This document shows positions 12,122 through 23,183 of a stretch of 64,000 nucleotides of DNA, piece by piece. Both the position numbers and the translations under genes were made by a program. This DNA comes from Sanderia malayensis. Taxonomy: Eukaryota; Cnidaria; Scyphozoa; Semaeostomeae; Pelagiidae. Location: contig RQOL01000896.1 of NCBI GenBank assembly GCA_013076295.1, positions 1 through 64,000 of the forward strand. The letters run 5' to 3'. The stretch's first letter is position 1; the number at the start of each line of letters is the position of its first letter. The notes under the pieces were generated by a model, which saw only the letters and a program-made list of their open reading frames with translations, ran no database searches and had not been told where the DNA came from.

Positions 12122-12546
12122 GTGCGGTTGTCTGTGCTTGTTGACACGGGATCTGTGCGGTCGATTTTAAGTACAGATGCCTATCAGCAAATCTCAGCCA
12201 GCTGCCAACACCAAGATGCCCCCCTCCCAGCATTCAGGAACAATCCCAATCATTGTGTATCTGTTACTGGGCAACCTTTGACTTCCTCCGGCTCAGCTAT
12301 TACCAATTAACTTTTCCAGGGAGCACACATTTGTATACGGGTGAATTTTTGATTTGTACTAATATGTTACAGCCACTGCAATGTATTCTTGGCTGGGATT
12401 TTATTGTTTCTCATCGGTTGCAATTATCTGTTCTTGGGGATACTTTTGTACTGGTGGGTCCACATGGTAGTACTCCCCTGATGCCTTTGCCATCCGGCAC
12501 CAAGCCAACTGCCCCTCCCCGGATTTCCAGCGGGGTCATGTACTGA
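12122..12546 (+). pseudogene. Gypsy-A aspartic protease, frameshifted
   Basis: The active-site motif LVDTGSVRS is at about 12,137-12,163. The downstream half, with ILGWDF, is in another frame (12,253-12,546). This is the retropepsin order in Ty3/Gypsy pol. The shift lies between about 12,255 and 12,310. Confidence 0.75.
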
Positions 12547-12968
12547 TTCATTTCAAGGGGGGTGCAGCCTCAGTTTGATCAGTCTGCCACATGGGGACCA
12601 GTTCGGGTGACTCTTTGTAGCAATATTACTGTACCGGAGCGTACAGAGTGCATCATACCTTGCAAACTTCCACCGAGTTGTTCTAATCAACTTGGTATGA
12701 TAAGCCCGAAAGTAGAACCTTCCAATTATTTGGTAGCATGTACAGTTAGCCAAGCCACCAACAGGAAAATTCCAGTGAGAGTGATGAATACATCTAGTGA
12801 ACCCTTCAATTATATGCAGACCAGAATGTTGCTGAATTTTCACCAGTTAGTGAGTTAGTCCCATCGCCCTCTAACACTGACACGTTTCCATCTATCTGTA
12901 CAACTGTCGAACAGTCAGGATTTACAAAACAAACATGGACTGACCTAACGGCTGCAATTAATCCTAAG

Positions 12969-14401
12969 TTGTCTCCAACAGACAAGGCAGCACTGCTTAA
13001 AACATTATGCTCTTTCGAAGATGTATTTAGTGAAAGTTTAGGCCACACAACTGTGACCACTCACAGTATCGATACTGGTGAATCCACACCCATCCGGCAA
13101 TACCCCCGTCGACTACCCTATCACTACCGAGAAGAGGTTGCCAAACAGGTAAATGACATGCTTTCCCAGGGGGTTGTTCAACCCAGCAGCAGTCCGTGGG
13201 CTTCACCAATTGTTCTTGTAAAAAAAAAGGATGGTAGTTTTCGTTTTTGTGTCGATTATCGGAAGCTGAATGCAGTTACAAAAACTGATGCACACCCCCT
13301 ACCTAGGGTAGACGACCTATTAGAAGCACTAAATGGCAACACCATTTTCAGCACTTTAGATCTTCGCAGTGGCTATTGGCAGGTGGGAATGAATCCCAAG
13401 GACTGTGAGAAAACTGCCTTTAGCACTCCAGGGGGCTTATTTGAATTTTTGCGCCTCCCTTTTGGGTTATCCAATGCCCCAGCTACGTTTTCCCGTGCCA
13501 TTGCTATAGTATTGTCCGGACTCACGTATGAAAATTGCCTTTGTTACTTCGATGATGTCATAATTTTTTCTAAGAATATGTCTGAACACTGTTCACGATT
13601 AACGTCTGTACTGCAACGGTTCAGGGACCACCATCTTCGTGTTAAGGCCTCCAAGTGTTCTTTTGGTGCTGACAAAGTCGTATATTTAGGTCACACGGTC
13701 TCCCACATGGGCATTCACACTGACCCCAAGAAAATAGAGGCCATTAGGAACCTCCCCCACCTGCTAATTTGGAACATTTACAGTCCTTTCTAGGTCTAGC
13801 AGGATATTACCGAAAATTTATCCCGGGGTTTGCCACAGTTTCTTCTCCTCTTACCGAGCTAACGAAGAAGGGTGTGAAATTTTTATGGGAAGACCACCAC
13901 CAACTCGCCTTTGAAGTACTCAAAACACGACTTTGTTCAGCCCCAGTTCTTGCTTACCCCAATTTTGACCAGCCATTCTTGCTACAAACAGATGCCTCAG
14001 ATGTTGGATTAGGAGCCGTCTTAGCACAACTTGATGCTGATGGCCAGGAGCGTGTAATTGCATATGCAAGCTACACATTATCTCAGCGTGAGCGCAACTA
14101 TACCACCATGGAGAAGGAAGCTCTTGCTGTCTTATTTGCTGCTAAGCACTTTAGGTTCTACCTCTTGGGACATAAATTTTCCGTCATAACTGACAATAGT
14201 GCTTTGCGTTGGCTCCACTCTGTTGAGCCTAAGGGGCGAATTGCACGCTGGATCATGGACCTACAGGAATTTCAGTTTGAAGTCAAGCATAGACCAGGCC
14301 GATCTAACCAAAATGCAGATGCGATTTCCCGTTTGAATCACAGCAAACAGCAAATTCAAAATCCATCCTTACCCCTACTGATGCCATTACAGGTTCCATA
14401 A
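12969..14401 (+). pseudogene. Gypsy-A reverse transcriptase and RNase H, one frameshift
   Basis: RT occupies 12,969-13,765 with SPIVLVKKKDGS, FSTLDLRSGYWQV, FGLSNAPATF and the catalytic box YFDDVI (about 13,540). After a shift near 13,765 the connection and RNase H follow (13,769-14,401) with SFLGLAGYYRKFI, LQTDASDVGLGAVL, EKEALAV and ITDNSALRWL, so the RNase H Asp and Glu are present. The frame break is the only obvious damage in this stretch. Confidence 0.88.
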
Positions 14402-14403
14402 GT

Positions 14404-15855
14404 TTGCTCCCTGCCACGGACCTACTTACTGCCCAAAGCAATGACCCTAGTATTCGCACAGTTGCCGAATTAAAGGAACAAGGCCTCCCCAAACCGCCCC
14501 CATTTGTCTGGCAAGATCATTCTGATCTCCGCACCTACTGGGATTGCTGGGACCAGCTCTTTGTTAGCAATGGGTTACTGGTTCGGTCCCTCCATAGGCA
14601 CACTCATTTTCCTAGCCAAGCGGTTGTTGTTCCTAACTCACTTGTACCGAATGTTCTGAAAGGCCTCCACAGCAGTCCCGCTGGTGGCCATATGGGCATT
14701 ACGCGTACCATCCAGCGAGCTAGAGAACGTTTCTTCTGGCCCAAAATGCGCACTTCGATAATCACATTTATTCAAAAGTGTGTTGATTGTAGTCAAAATA
14801 AATGTACACCCAAACGCAAAGCACCCCTTCAGCCCATTCAAATAAGCGAACCTTTTGTCTTCTGGGCACTCGACTATATGGGTCCTATACAAGAAACTGC
14901 CAATGGTAATAAACATATCCTAGTTGTCATGGACCATTTTACCAAATGGTGTGAGGCGTTTGCCACAAAGGACCAAAAGTCTAGTACGGTTGCAAAACTT
15001 CTTGTGTCTAAACTCTCTTCGCGATTTGGACCACCTACTGTCATCCATTCAGACCAAGGTCGTAATTTCGACAGTAATCTCATGCATGAGGTTTATAATA
15101 TCATGGGGCTCAAGAAAACTCGCACAACTGCGTACCATCCCCAATGTGACGGACTCGTGGAAAGACAGAACCGGACTTTACAGGATATCATTCGTAACTT
15201 TGTTTCTGAACATAGTTTAGATTGGGACGAATGGATTGATCAAGCAGTCTTTGCCTACAATACTGGGGTACATGAATCAACTGGCATTTCTCCTTATGAG
15301 ATGGTGTTTGGACGCCCCGCTAGAATGCCAATTGAAGTAGAGTTAGGAGTGCCCTTGAGAAATCCATCTAGCCAGTCAGACTATAGTCAATCACTTCGCA
15401 AGGCTATCCAAATAGCAAATCAGGTAGCTCGTAAGAGTCTTGTAGCAGCTAGGAACAGACAGTCTACTGAATACAACAAGAGTCACTTAGACTGGAAACC
15501 ATTGCAACCTGGACAAGCCGTGTGGCTAGCTCGCCCTAAAAAATGGAAATTTGGCAAGAAATGGATCGGTCCATACACAATTTGTAGTAACAATGGGGTT
15601 AACTATGTGTTGCGGTCCAACATAGGAAAAACTTTTGTAGCACACCACAACCAAATTAGACCTTGCCCCACCCCGTTGGATAAGGGCATACCCGTACAAC
15701 CTTTGGACGAAACGCCAGGGGTTGTCTTTGTAGAACCCGATCAGTTGGCAGTGGAGCCGGGGGCTCAAGGGGTTAGAGGCGGTAATGCCAGACCTGCACA
15801 TCTTCGGCAAACCATACACCCTCCTGTTCGTTTTGGGGATTTTGTAACACACTAG
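14404..15855 (+). CDS. Gypsy-A integrase (uninterrupted open frame)
   Basis: 483 codons without interruption. A zinc-binding HHCC region (GGHMGITRT and CVDCSQNK) is followed by the DDE core: Asp in FWALDYMGP, Asp in IHSDQGRNF, Glu in GLVERQNRT with the usual spacing. A C-terminal GPY/F-like module (KKWIGPYTI) follows, as in chromoviral and related Ty3/Gypsy integrases; I do not see a chromodomain. In a complete element this would be part of the pol polyprotein, so the ORF start at 14,404 is only the point where the frame reopens. Confidence 0.85.
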   Translation: MLPATDLLTAQSNDPSIRTVAELKEQGLPKPPPFVWQDHSDLRTYWDCWDQLFVSNGLLVRSLHRHTHFPSQAVVVPNSLVPNVLKGLHSSPAGGHMGITRTIQRARERFFWPKMRTSIITFIQKCVDCSQNKCTPKRKAPLQPIQISEPFVFWALDYMGPIQETANGNKHILVVMDHFTKWCEAFATKDQKSSTVAKLLVSKLSSRFGPPTVIHSDQGRNFDSNLMHEVYNIMGLKKTRTTAYHPQCDGLVERQNRTLQDIIRNFVSEHSLDWDEWIDQAVFAYNTGVHESTGISPYEMVFGRPARMPIEVELGVPLRNPSSQSDYSQSLRKAIQIANQVARKSLVAARNRQSTEYNKSHLDWKPLQPGQAVWLARPKKWKFGKKWIGPYTICSNNGVNYVLRSNIGKTFVAHHNQIRPCPTPLDKGIPVQPLDETPGVVFVEPDQLAVEPGAQGVRGGNARPAHLRQTIHPPVRFGDFVTH

Positions 15856-15882
15856 TACGAATCAAAAACCCCATTTCTCTCA

Positions 15883-16698
15883 AACTACGCTTGGTGCCTA
15901 TCATCATACTTTTAGTTAATATTTTATCATTTGAATGTTTGTATGTGCTAATTTGTAATCTTGATTTCTTGCTTTGTAACTGTGTTTGTTGATTGATAAA
16001 GGTCAGAGTTATTGATAATAATTGTGTATGTTTATAAAATGATTTAATAATACGAGTCATCACATACGGCAGCACACATAGTTTTATATTGTAAAATCAT
16101 TATTTTACAGTAATACTTCGACCCGTATTTGTCGAGGTCGTTATCAAACTAATAAAATATTAAAATACATTCGCTATGTTAAGGTTAATTTTAAGAATCT
16201 GACGTTCGTTTGATCTGACGAAAAAGTGGCTTCCAAGTGTTTGTATATACTGAGAGCCCATTGTCTCGATTTAAAACCTTCAATTTATTATTAGATTCTG
16301 CCTCAACTCGTAATTTATTTATTTCCAATGATTCTCTAATCTTCCTTTCATAATATTTGTCGGAAACTTTCAGTGTTATTGGATGCAACCAATCAAACTG
16401 GCCATGGCATTCTCGGCAATGCTCAGTCGCTCCTGATGAGCTCCACAATCCTTTCATGCTATCTGTTTGGTGTTCAATTGAACGAGTCAGGACCTTTTTC
16501 TTTGTTTCACAAATGTAGGATCCACCACATGAACAATTCAGTTTGTATACTCCAGGATAGCTGCTTGGATCAAGATTACTTTGAAAAAAATAAAATCGTT
16601 TTATAAAATGATTTAGTTTTTGAATTGATTGTAAAAGAGTTGGTCGCATATATTCGTTGTGTTTTCTGACTCATTGCTTGGAACCCGAACACGCCACA
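15883..16698 (+). repeat. Gypsy-A 3' LTR, split by a 0.55-kb insertion
   Basis: The left part is 15,883-16,046 and the right part about 16,616-16,698; together they equal the 5' LTR. The break carries a 16-bp duplication (see the Penelope-like entry). No purine tract stands directly before 15,883, unlike the clear tracts in the BEL elements here, so its 5' edge is probably altered. Confidence 0.8.
16047..16599 (-). mobile_element. 5'-truncated Penelope-like retroelement fragment with GIY-YIG domain
   Basis: It is flanked by TTTATAAAATGATTTA at 16,031-16,046 and 16,600-16,615, a 16-bp target duplication inside the Gypsy-A LTR. The minus strand encodes PGVYKLNCSCGGSYI, then TRSIEHQ and a long charged tail. 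The spacing fits the GIY-YIG endonuclease of Penelope-like elements. The usual YIG reads YIC, so the catalytic Gly is lost or miscalled. Only the endonuclease end remains, in line with the 5' truncation usual for these elements. Confidence 0.7.
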
Positions 16699-18990
16699 AA
16701 CGAACCGCTGGCCAATACTAGTACGCAATTGACTGCCGCTGTTTCAGCCCTTGCCGCCGACCACCGAGCCCTACGTGCCTCTCTGGCCACCCCGACTATT
16801 GCCCAAAAGCCGTCTGATCCCGCACTTCCGCCACACACACATGATGCTAGTTGAGGATAGAGAAAAAACCTAAATGTACTTTTGGGGCTCAAAGCGTTCA
16901 GTACTTAGGCTATATTGTTTCTCGTACAGGTATTCATACTGACCCAGACAAAATTAAAGCTGTTTCTACTCTCCCAGACCCAAAGAACGTGGAACAAGTC
17001 CGATCTTTTCTTGGTCTCGCTTTTTATTATAGGAATTTCGTCCCCAATTTTGCTGCCTTATCTGTCCCTTTAGTTCGTTTAACAAAAAAAAAATACTAAG
17101 TTTGTTTGGACAGAAACTGAACACAATACCTTTGCAGCTCTCAAGGATATTCTATGCCCCGCCCCAGTCCATGCTTACCCACAATTTGATCAACGCTTTA
17201 CATTACAAACTGACGCTTCTGATTTGGGTTTGGGCGCCGTTCTTACGCAATTTCACAACTATGGCAACGAGCGTGCCATATCCTATGCTAGCCATCCTTT
17301 AACGGAACGTGAATCTCGCTATTCGGCCAACGAAAAGGAAGCCCTTGCTGCTATCTTTGCAATTGATCATTTTCGCGTGTACTTATTGGGAAGACAGTTT
17401 ACCTTAGTAAATGACCATGGCGCCTAACGCTGGTTACACTCATTTTCATTTCATTTCATTTTCATTTCATTTTTTTAGGCATGGTAGCCCCGTCAGTTAG
17501 AAAAAAACTGATTTACAGGGGGCCATGCATTAAAATACAATACAATACTTTTTATGATAAAAATTACCTTATTAAAATATACATATATAATATAGAAATT
17601 AAATTTAAAAGTGATAAGAAAAAAGCAGATTAAACGAAGCATGACAAGGAGATCAACTTACGCCCTGCAAGAATTCACCAGCCCTTTTTTGAATTTTTTG
17701 AGCGTAGGTGCTTCTTTTAATTCATTGTTTAGTCCATTCCAGAGACTGGCCCCTCTGAATGAAAAGCAACTCTGACCAGCCGATGTCCTAAACAATGGAG
17801 TTCTAAGATTTACGGTGGAATTCCGCAGTGTGCGGGAGGTGGTCTCACTTACTGTAGTAAACATGTCGCTCATATAGGACGGCGCCTCCGCGTTAAGGGA
17901 TTTAAAAACCATTTTGAGTGTCTCAAACTCAATTAACTCCCTGACTGTGGGCCATCCCATGGCACGAATGAGTGGTGTGGCTGACTGATCATATCGACTA
18001 CCTGTGACAGTTCTGGCAGCACGATTCTGTAGCTTTTGCAGTTTATTAAGAGCAGTCTCGCCAATATTTCCCCAAACAGGGCAACAATATCAAAAGTATG
18101 GTTCCACAAGGCTTCTATACATCTGTTTAACAGTAGATGCAGGCACATACTTTTTAGAGTATCGTAATATGCCAATACCTCTCGAAATCTTACATGTTAA
18201 TGAGGCTAGTTGAGAGGACCATTTTAACTGCGGATCCACATTGACTCCTAGATACCTAGTATTTTGAACCATTTTGACTTCATCATTCTCAATTTTAAAC
18301 TGAGGTTTAACTGAATCAGTAGAAGTCCGATTTTTTAGTTTACCTTGAGAGCCGATAAACATGCCTTCAGTTTTGGCCACATTTGAACCAAAGGGCCGCA
18401 TTGCGCGTTGAATTATGCAATTGCAAGAATACACTTTCGATATTAAGCATAGGGCCGGTACAGCCAATGGCAACGCAGACGCCCTCTCTCGTTTACCACC
18501 TGCCCCTGTCACTAACTGCGCCACAACTGTCCTACCTTATAAAGGTCTTCATGAAGCTCAACTACATGATCCTAAGATTAGTAAAGTCATAGAAATGAAG
18601 TCCAATGCCCTACCAAAACCCCCGTTCCTTGTCTGGGCCAATGATGCGCAGCTTCGAACATTTTGGGAAGCTTGGGATAGTTTATCCCTCCAAAATGGCC
18701 TTTTAACAAAACGGTTAACTACAAGGAATAACATCCCTAGCTATTCATTTGTCATTCCTTCTCATCTAACTGACACAGTTTTACACGGAATTCCTTCCAG
18801 CTGCTTTTCTGGTCACTTAGGTATCAAGCGTACAATTCAGCTGGCTCGAGAACGATTTTATTGGCCCCACATGACTGCTCAGATTTCTGATTTCGTTCAT
18901 AATCTTGCTACTTGTTCACAGAATAAATTAAATCTACAACATCAACGTCTTTTCTGGCTTGTCGAACCTTACTACGCTACAGGTATGCTA
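16699..18990 (+). pseudogene. Gypsy-B gag end, RT end, RNase H and integrase start
   Basis: 16,699-16,855 is the gag continuation (LANTSTQLTAAVSALAADH). From about 16,862 the frame jumps to the end of RT (VQYLGYIVSRTGIHTDP), then SFLGLAFYYRNFV and RNase H (LQTDASDLGLGAVL, EKEALAAIF). A stop and then the LINE insertion interrupt at about 17,425-17,432. RNase H resumes at 18,378 (EPKGRIAR, then the ADALSRL end), followed by integrase up to the HHCC domain (GHLGIKRTI), truncated near 18,990. Identity to Gypsy-A is partial, so it belongs to a related but different subfamily. Confidence 0.8.
17433..18377 (-). mobile_element. 5'-truncated CR1-like LINE (RT C-terminal end and 3' tail)
   Basis: On the minus strand two frames together give TRYLGVNVDPQLKWSSQ, SRGIGILRYSKKYVP, a DYCC-type segment and FRGASLWNGLN. 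These are hallmarks of the region downstream of the RT catalytic box in CR1/L2/jockey-type LINEs. The 3' end carries an AATGA/ATTTC microsatellite-like tail (17,433-17,475 on the plus strand). It interrupts Gypsy-B RNase H exactly between codons for LHSF and EPKG. A 5-bp CATTT flanks both sides. Confidence 0.75.
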
Positions 18991-19033
18991 CGTTGAAGAG
19001 CTCTTAAGTTGAATTGAAAAATTCTCAAAGTTT

Positions 19034-19082
19034 ATTGAACGTTAGATATGTATAGGCAACCTATACATATCTGACGTTCAAT
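19034..19082. repeat. 23-bp-stem hairpin with 3-nt loop
   Basis: The left arm 19,034-19,056 starts ATTGAACGTTAGATATG and pairs with the right arm 19,060-19,082, with one G:T-type mismatch and a CAA loop. No coding frame crosses it. It could be the centre of a small fold-back element; the loop is too short for an ordinary microRNA precursor. Confidence 0.7.
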
Positions 19083-19785
19083 AGATGTTCAAAGCCGTTT
19101 GCTGTTGTTCTAGTTTCTAATTGGTTGTTTAGTATCATTGCTGCACATGCGATTACTCGTGTTCCCCATCTAATGGCTCGTGTTCACTCGTGTTCTCAAC
19201 CGTATGGCTTGTGTTCATTCATGTTCCCTGCCAAATGGCTCGTGTTCATTCGTGTTCATTCGTGTTCTGACTCGTGTGGTCCATTAGACTGGATCCAAAA
19301 TAGGCTCGTGTGTATGTCCATCAGCATGATCCCACAGGGGTGTGGTTAACAAACCTAGCGGACAGATTGACGTCTGTAGTCTCTTTGGCATTTAATTCGA
19401 GTGGGCAGATTTACGCCATGCTCAGATGCAACAACCATTCTGAGGCGTAGCGCATAGAACAAGGATTGACTTCTTTGCTATCCACGCTTGTCTTTGTGTT
19501 ACACTGGACTTAACGTTGGTTCACTGTACTGAAGAAAGATCAGATGAGCCATGGAATTCGTTGGCTTGGCAGGATTGCGCAGAAGACAATACCAGGGAGA
19601 AAGGAGAGTCGATTTGGTGAGATTGTTCCTTATCACATTTCTTTCGATATTGATTTTACACCAAACTTTCGTTGTTTTACCAGTCCTCAAACAGACTTTA
19701 TTGTGTATTGAGGGGTTACTTTGTTACTATAGGGCTGAGACCCAGAGCCTTTTCGCCTTTATGCCGCCAGGACTTTGCACCATTG

Positions 19786-19822
19786 TTTCCAAACACAATT
19801 GTTTTCAAATTGTGTTTGGAAA
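19786..19822. repeat. Perfect 15-bp-stem hairpin
   Basis: TTTCCAAACACAATT (19,786-19,800) and its exact complement (19,808-19,822) are separated by a 7-nt loop. Confidence 0.7.
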
Positions 19823-20762
19823 TACAGCGGCACCAATTATATTTTAAACTTGCAATTGCATTTGGATTTGTCCTGCGAGGATCGAGTGCACTGCACGCTG
19901 TGTTGACTGCTTGTGCAACCGTACCATCATGCTGCGACCAAAAGCGATAATCAGATAGACGAATCAATTTGAATGCCCTCTCTGTCTTGAATCCTTTTAC
20001 ACCCGGAGATTGCCCAGCCCCGCGAAATGCCATCACAGCTAGTGACTGTCACTATTCATCAAAATTCAGTGCCTCTCTTAATTGAAAAAGACAATTATAT
20101 TTGCATTCCAGCGATAGCAACACTTTATAGCTGGTGATCTCGCACGGTACAATGTTATACGGCGTTTTACTTGGCTTCTATGTCTATTGACAGTGTTATC
20201 CTCTCGTGTGCTTTGCAATGCATTACCCAGGCAACGCCTTGTGGGTATAGAACCATACTATCTCCTTTGCAGTTTCAGCGCGTGTGTCCCGCATGGTAAG
20301 CGCCTTAATGGGTCTTTGGAAGTTTAATCTTCAATGCTTTCAGATTATCGATCGTCATTTGTTGGCTATTCCTTGCAATGGGCAGGGAATAGCATTTTAC
20401 AGTAAGGTAACATTGTGAATAACTCAGCCTGGAGTGGCGGACGTCATTGCTGTTATTAAAGTGATGCAATGTTTCCCGGGATATAAAAATGCTTTTCAGT
20501 TTTGTCATTCGAATTATTCTTTGTAAATAGCATTCCATTGTAGCCTCACTTAGGTCGTGTTCCACGATTCCTTGCCTAAAGCAGCAAAAAATGATATTAA
20601 ACTGTTTCCGAAACACAACCTATCTCAGTAAGACGCCGGTTGGAGGTTTTACACGAGCGCGGCCCGGGCTATCCCCCAATATCATCGGGCGTCTTGCTGA
20701 AAATCCGTACACACTTTTGCAAAAACATCGGTCGTTGATTGAGACAAATTATTTCAAACTTG

Positions 20763-21000
20763 TGTCGTATATTTTTCTTTCGACAACGAGTGGGTTCGTT
20801 ATTTGGAATCACCACGAACGACTTCTAATCATATAGAACAGCAATAGAAAACCAACAACTTATTTTATCCATTCTTCATCAACAAATTCAACCAAATCAA
20901 GTATTTCACAATCAAAGTATCGGGTTACAGTATTTAATATTAGATTAGTGTCAATCAATTTATCAACTGGTCTGTCCTGTTTCGTGTTGTGTTCGCAACA
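20763..21000 (-). repeat. BEL-1 LTR (3' LTR in element orientation)
   Basis: TG to CA, 238 bp. It matches 33,132-33,366 except for one substitution near the start and a small indel before the terminal GTTCGCAACA. It is bordered internally by the G-rich purine tract. Confidence 0.9.
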
Positions 21001-23183
21001 CTCCCCCCAAATCAAGATCCAAAGGGTCTTGATTTAAAATGTCAGTTACTGACTTGCGTCTATTTTCGCCGGACGTTGCGGCAGCTCTTCTCGGTTGTAT
21101 TCTCAGTTGGCTTGCATCGTTCTTTTCCTTGTTTATTGGAGCATCAATTTCGAGCGGACAGATTCCTTGCAGTGGACGCTCGATTTCATACACTTTTCCT
21201 TGCGAAGCAATCTGCACCTTGACTGCCCTGGTTACATCGTCCTTGCTCTTTAGTTGCTTCACAATCTTCCCCATTTGCCAATATCTTCTTCGAACTGAAT
21301 CGTCAACGATCAGTACGAGTTGTCCCAATCTCGGTGGAACAACAATAGTGGTAATTATCTTGTTGTATTCTCTAAGATTGAGAATATACTCTTTCATCCA
21401 CCGTGTCCATATATGATTCTTTTTCGACTCCAAGTACTTAATTCTCTTGGTGAATACAACATCTTCTTCTGAATCTTCATCATGGTCCCCAATGATAGGT
21501 AGTGCGTGTCCGAAAATTAAATGGTTAGGTGTGATAACCTCCAGATCCAGCTCTTCTGTTTGATACGTTAGAGGGCGGTTGTTCAACATTCCTTCCACCT
21601 TGATCAACATTGTTTCAAGCTCTCTAAACCTTAACACGGATTGTCCGATTGCCTTAAACAAGGTTTTCTTTGTCACACCAATCAGTCGCTCGTAGAATCC
21701 TCCTTGCCATGGTGCCTTTGCAGTGATCAACTTCCAATCTATTCGATTAATTGTCAAGAATGATTCCAGTTCTCCACTTTTCAAGATCTTTCGTAAGTGC
21801 TTTGCCGTTGCTATGAACGTCTTGGCATTGTCACTAGTTATCAGTTTGGGTGCACCTCGTCTAGCTATTAATCGTTGCAGCATTGACATAAATTCTGACG
21901 CGGTCATGTCTTCGACTAGTTCCCGATGAATAGCGCGAGTGACTCCACACGTAAACAGGGCGATATATGCCTTCCTGTTGTCTGCTATCTTAATAGCTCA
22001 ACACCGACTGAGTCAAACGGTCTTGATGGTGTCACCCTTTCCTTTGGTAATTGATCCGTAGCTGATGAACTCAGTGGTTGTGCCTTCTCTTTCGTGCACT
22101 TAAAACATTCTCTTAAGACCTTCTTGACGGCTTGTCGGCCTTTAGGAACCCAAAATTTACGTCTTACTTCTGCAAGTGTAGTATTGATTCCCCCATGCAT
22201 AGTTATCTCGTGACACTCTTGGATAACCAATCTTGTAAAATAGTTGTTCTTCGGCAACAAACGTGGCTTCTTTGTCTCAAATGGCAAGTCGTGTGTTCGA
22301 ATCGACCTTCACACCTCAAAATTCCATTCGTTTCGCTTACATTCAATGCTTGCTTTGTCTGCTTGAAGTCCTTATCCTGTTGCAACTCCCTTTGCACCTC
22401 TTTAATCCACATCTCCTCAGCACAATTTATCTCTTCGATTTCCAATTTCTTGCAGCTTCTCTTCTTCTGCCTACAGCATTCAATAAATCTGCGTACCCAG
22501 GCCGTCACCTTCAGCAATCGTTGTTTTGTACTGTACGAGTTGGATCAACTATCTCTTCAATCCACATCTCACAACATTGCGGACTGAACAAGCAATAGCT
22601 ACTTGTTTTAGCTCTTCTTCTTGACTTTCATCAGAAGCCTCAATTTGTGGTTGCGATGGCCAGAGTTTAGAACATAACCAAGGTGGTCCATTCCACCATA
22701 ACTCATGACCGTCAAGTTCTTTCAGTGTTTTGCCTCTTGTTCCCAAATCTGCAGGGTTGTCCTTAGTTGGGCAATATTTCCATGCAATTTCTTCGGTTAG
22801 TTTGCCAATTTCTTTGACACGATGGTCCACGAACTGCTTGTACCTTCCATGCCTTGCAACCAATGAAGCACGGTAGTACTATCACTCCATAGGTGACAAT
22901 CTTCTATATGAATCGACAATGCTTCCTTAACCGATGTGAAAAGCCTCGCGCATACTCTTGCTGCAGTTAGTTCCAATCGTGGAATTGTAAGATTTCTCTT
23001 TAGTGGAGTAAGTCTTGTTTTTGCAGCAACTAGTTCTGACATCACTCGATCTTCTGTTTTACTCACAAGAAATACTACTGCGCAATACGCATCCTTACTT
23101 GCATCTGCAAATGCATGCAGACTATGAATCTTGGGAAACTGATTTCTGTCTGTTTCTCGATTCCTTCTTGCCACTTGTTCCAC
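20963..23183 (-). pseudogene. BEL-1 pol, RNase H and integrase
   Basis: 23,183-22,549 is RNase H (LHAFADASKDAYCAVV, LWSDSTTVLHWL, and WKYCPTKDNPADLGTRG after a small shift). 22,517-21,985 is the integrase zinc-binding part (HEITMHGGINTTL, ECFKCTK). 21,907-20,963 is the DDE core (ITSDNAKTF with the second Asp, then FYERLIG with the Glu) and a long C-terminal domain. The first Asp lies in the broken stretch near 21,990-21,910. The frame runs about 38 bases into the LTR. Single-base shifts near 22,860, 22,520, 22,250 and 21,950 break an otherwise conserved protein. Confidence 0.82.

Larger units (their letters stand above)
10784..16698 (+). mobile_element. Gypsy-A: nearly full-length Ty3/Gypsy LTR retrotransposon
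   Basis: The 5' LTR begins TGTAATGATGG and ends GCCACA. AACG at 10,780-10,783 and 16,699-16,702 is a 4-bp target duplication. Internal order is gag, zinc knuckle, aspartic protease, RT, RNase H, integrase with a GPY/F-like tail, the Ty3/Gypsy order. The LTRs differ at only a handful of positions over about 245 bp, so insertion is fairly recent, yet the frame is broken at several points. The 3' LTR is interrupted by a Penelope-like fragment. It is probably unable to move by itself. Confidence 0.88.
10528..18990 (+). mobile_element. Gypsy-B: fragmentary Ty3/Gypsy element, host of two later insertions
   Basis: Remnants lie on both sides of Gypsy-A: a gag piece at 10,528-10,783 and a gag piece plus pol at 16,699-18,990. 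The gag frame on the left continues in register on the right once one AACG copy is counted, so these are two halves of one element. The gag-to-RT interval has been deleted near 16,855, joining gag directly to the C-terminal part of RT. A CR1-like LINE interrupts RNase H. The element ends inside the integrase zinc-binding domain and no LTR is visible, so it is a dead remnant and the oldest layer of this nest. Confidence 0.75.
18991..20762. other. Intergenic, hairpins and degenerate repeats
   Basis: No coding region is supported. Two perfect or near-perfect hairpins lie here (see separate entries). About 19,140-19,280 repeats the motif CGTGTTCATTCGTGTTC in degenerate form. 20,620-20,700 has a short inverted pair around GACGCC and GGGCGTC. 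Confidence 0.5.
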
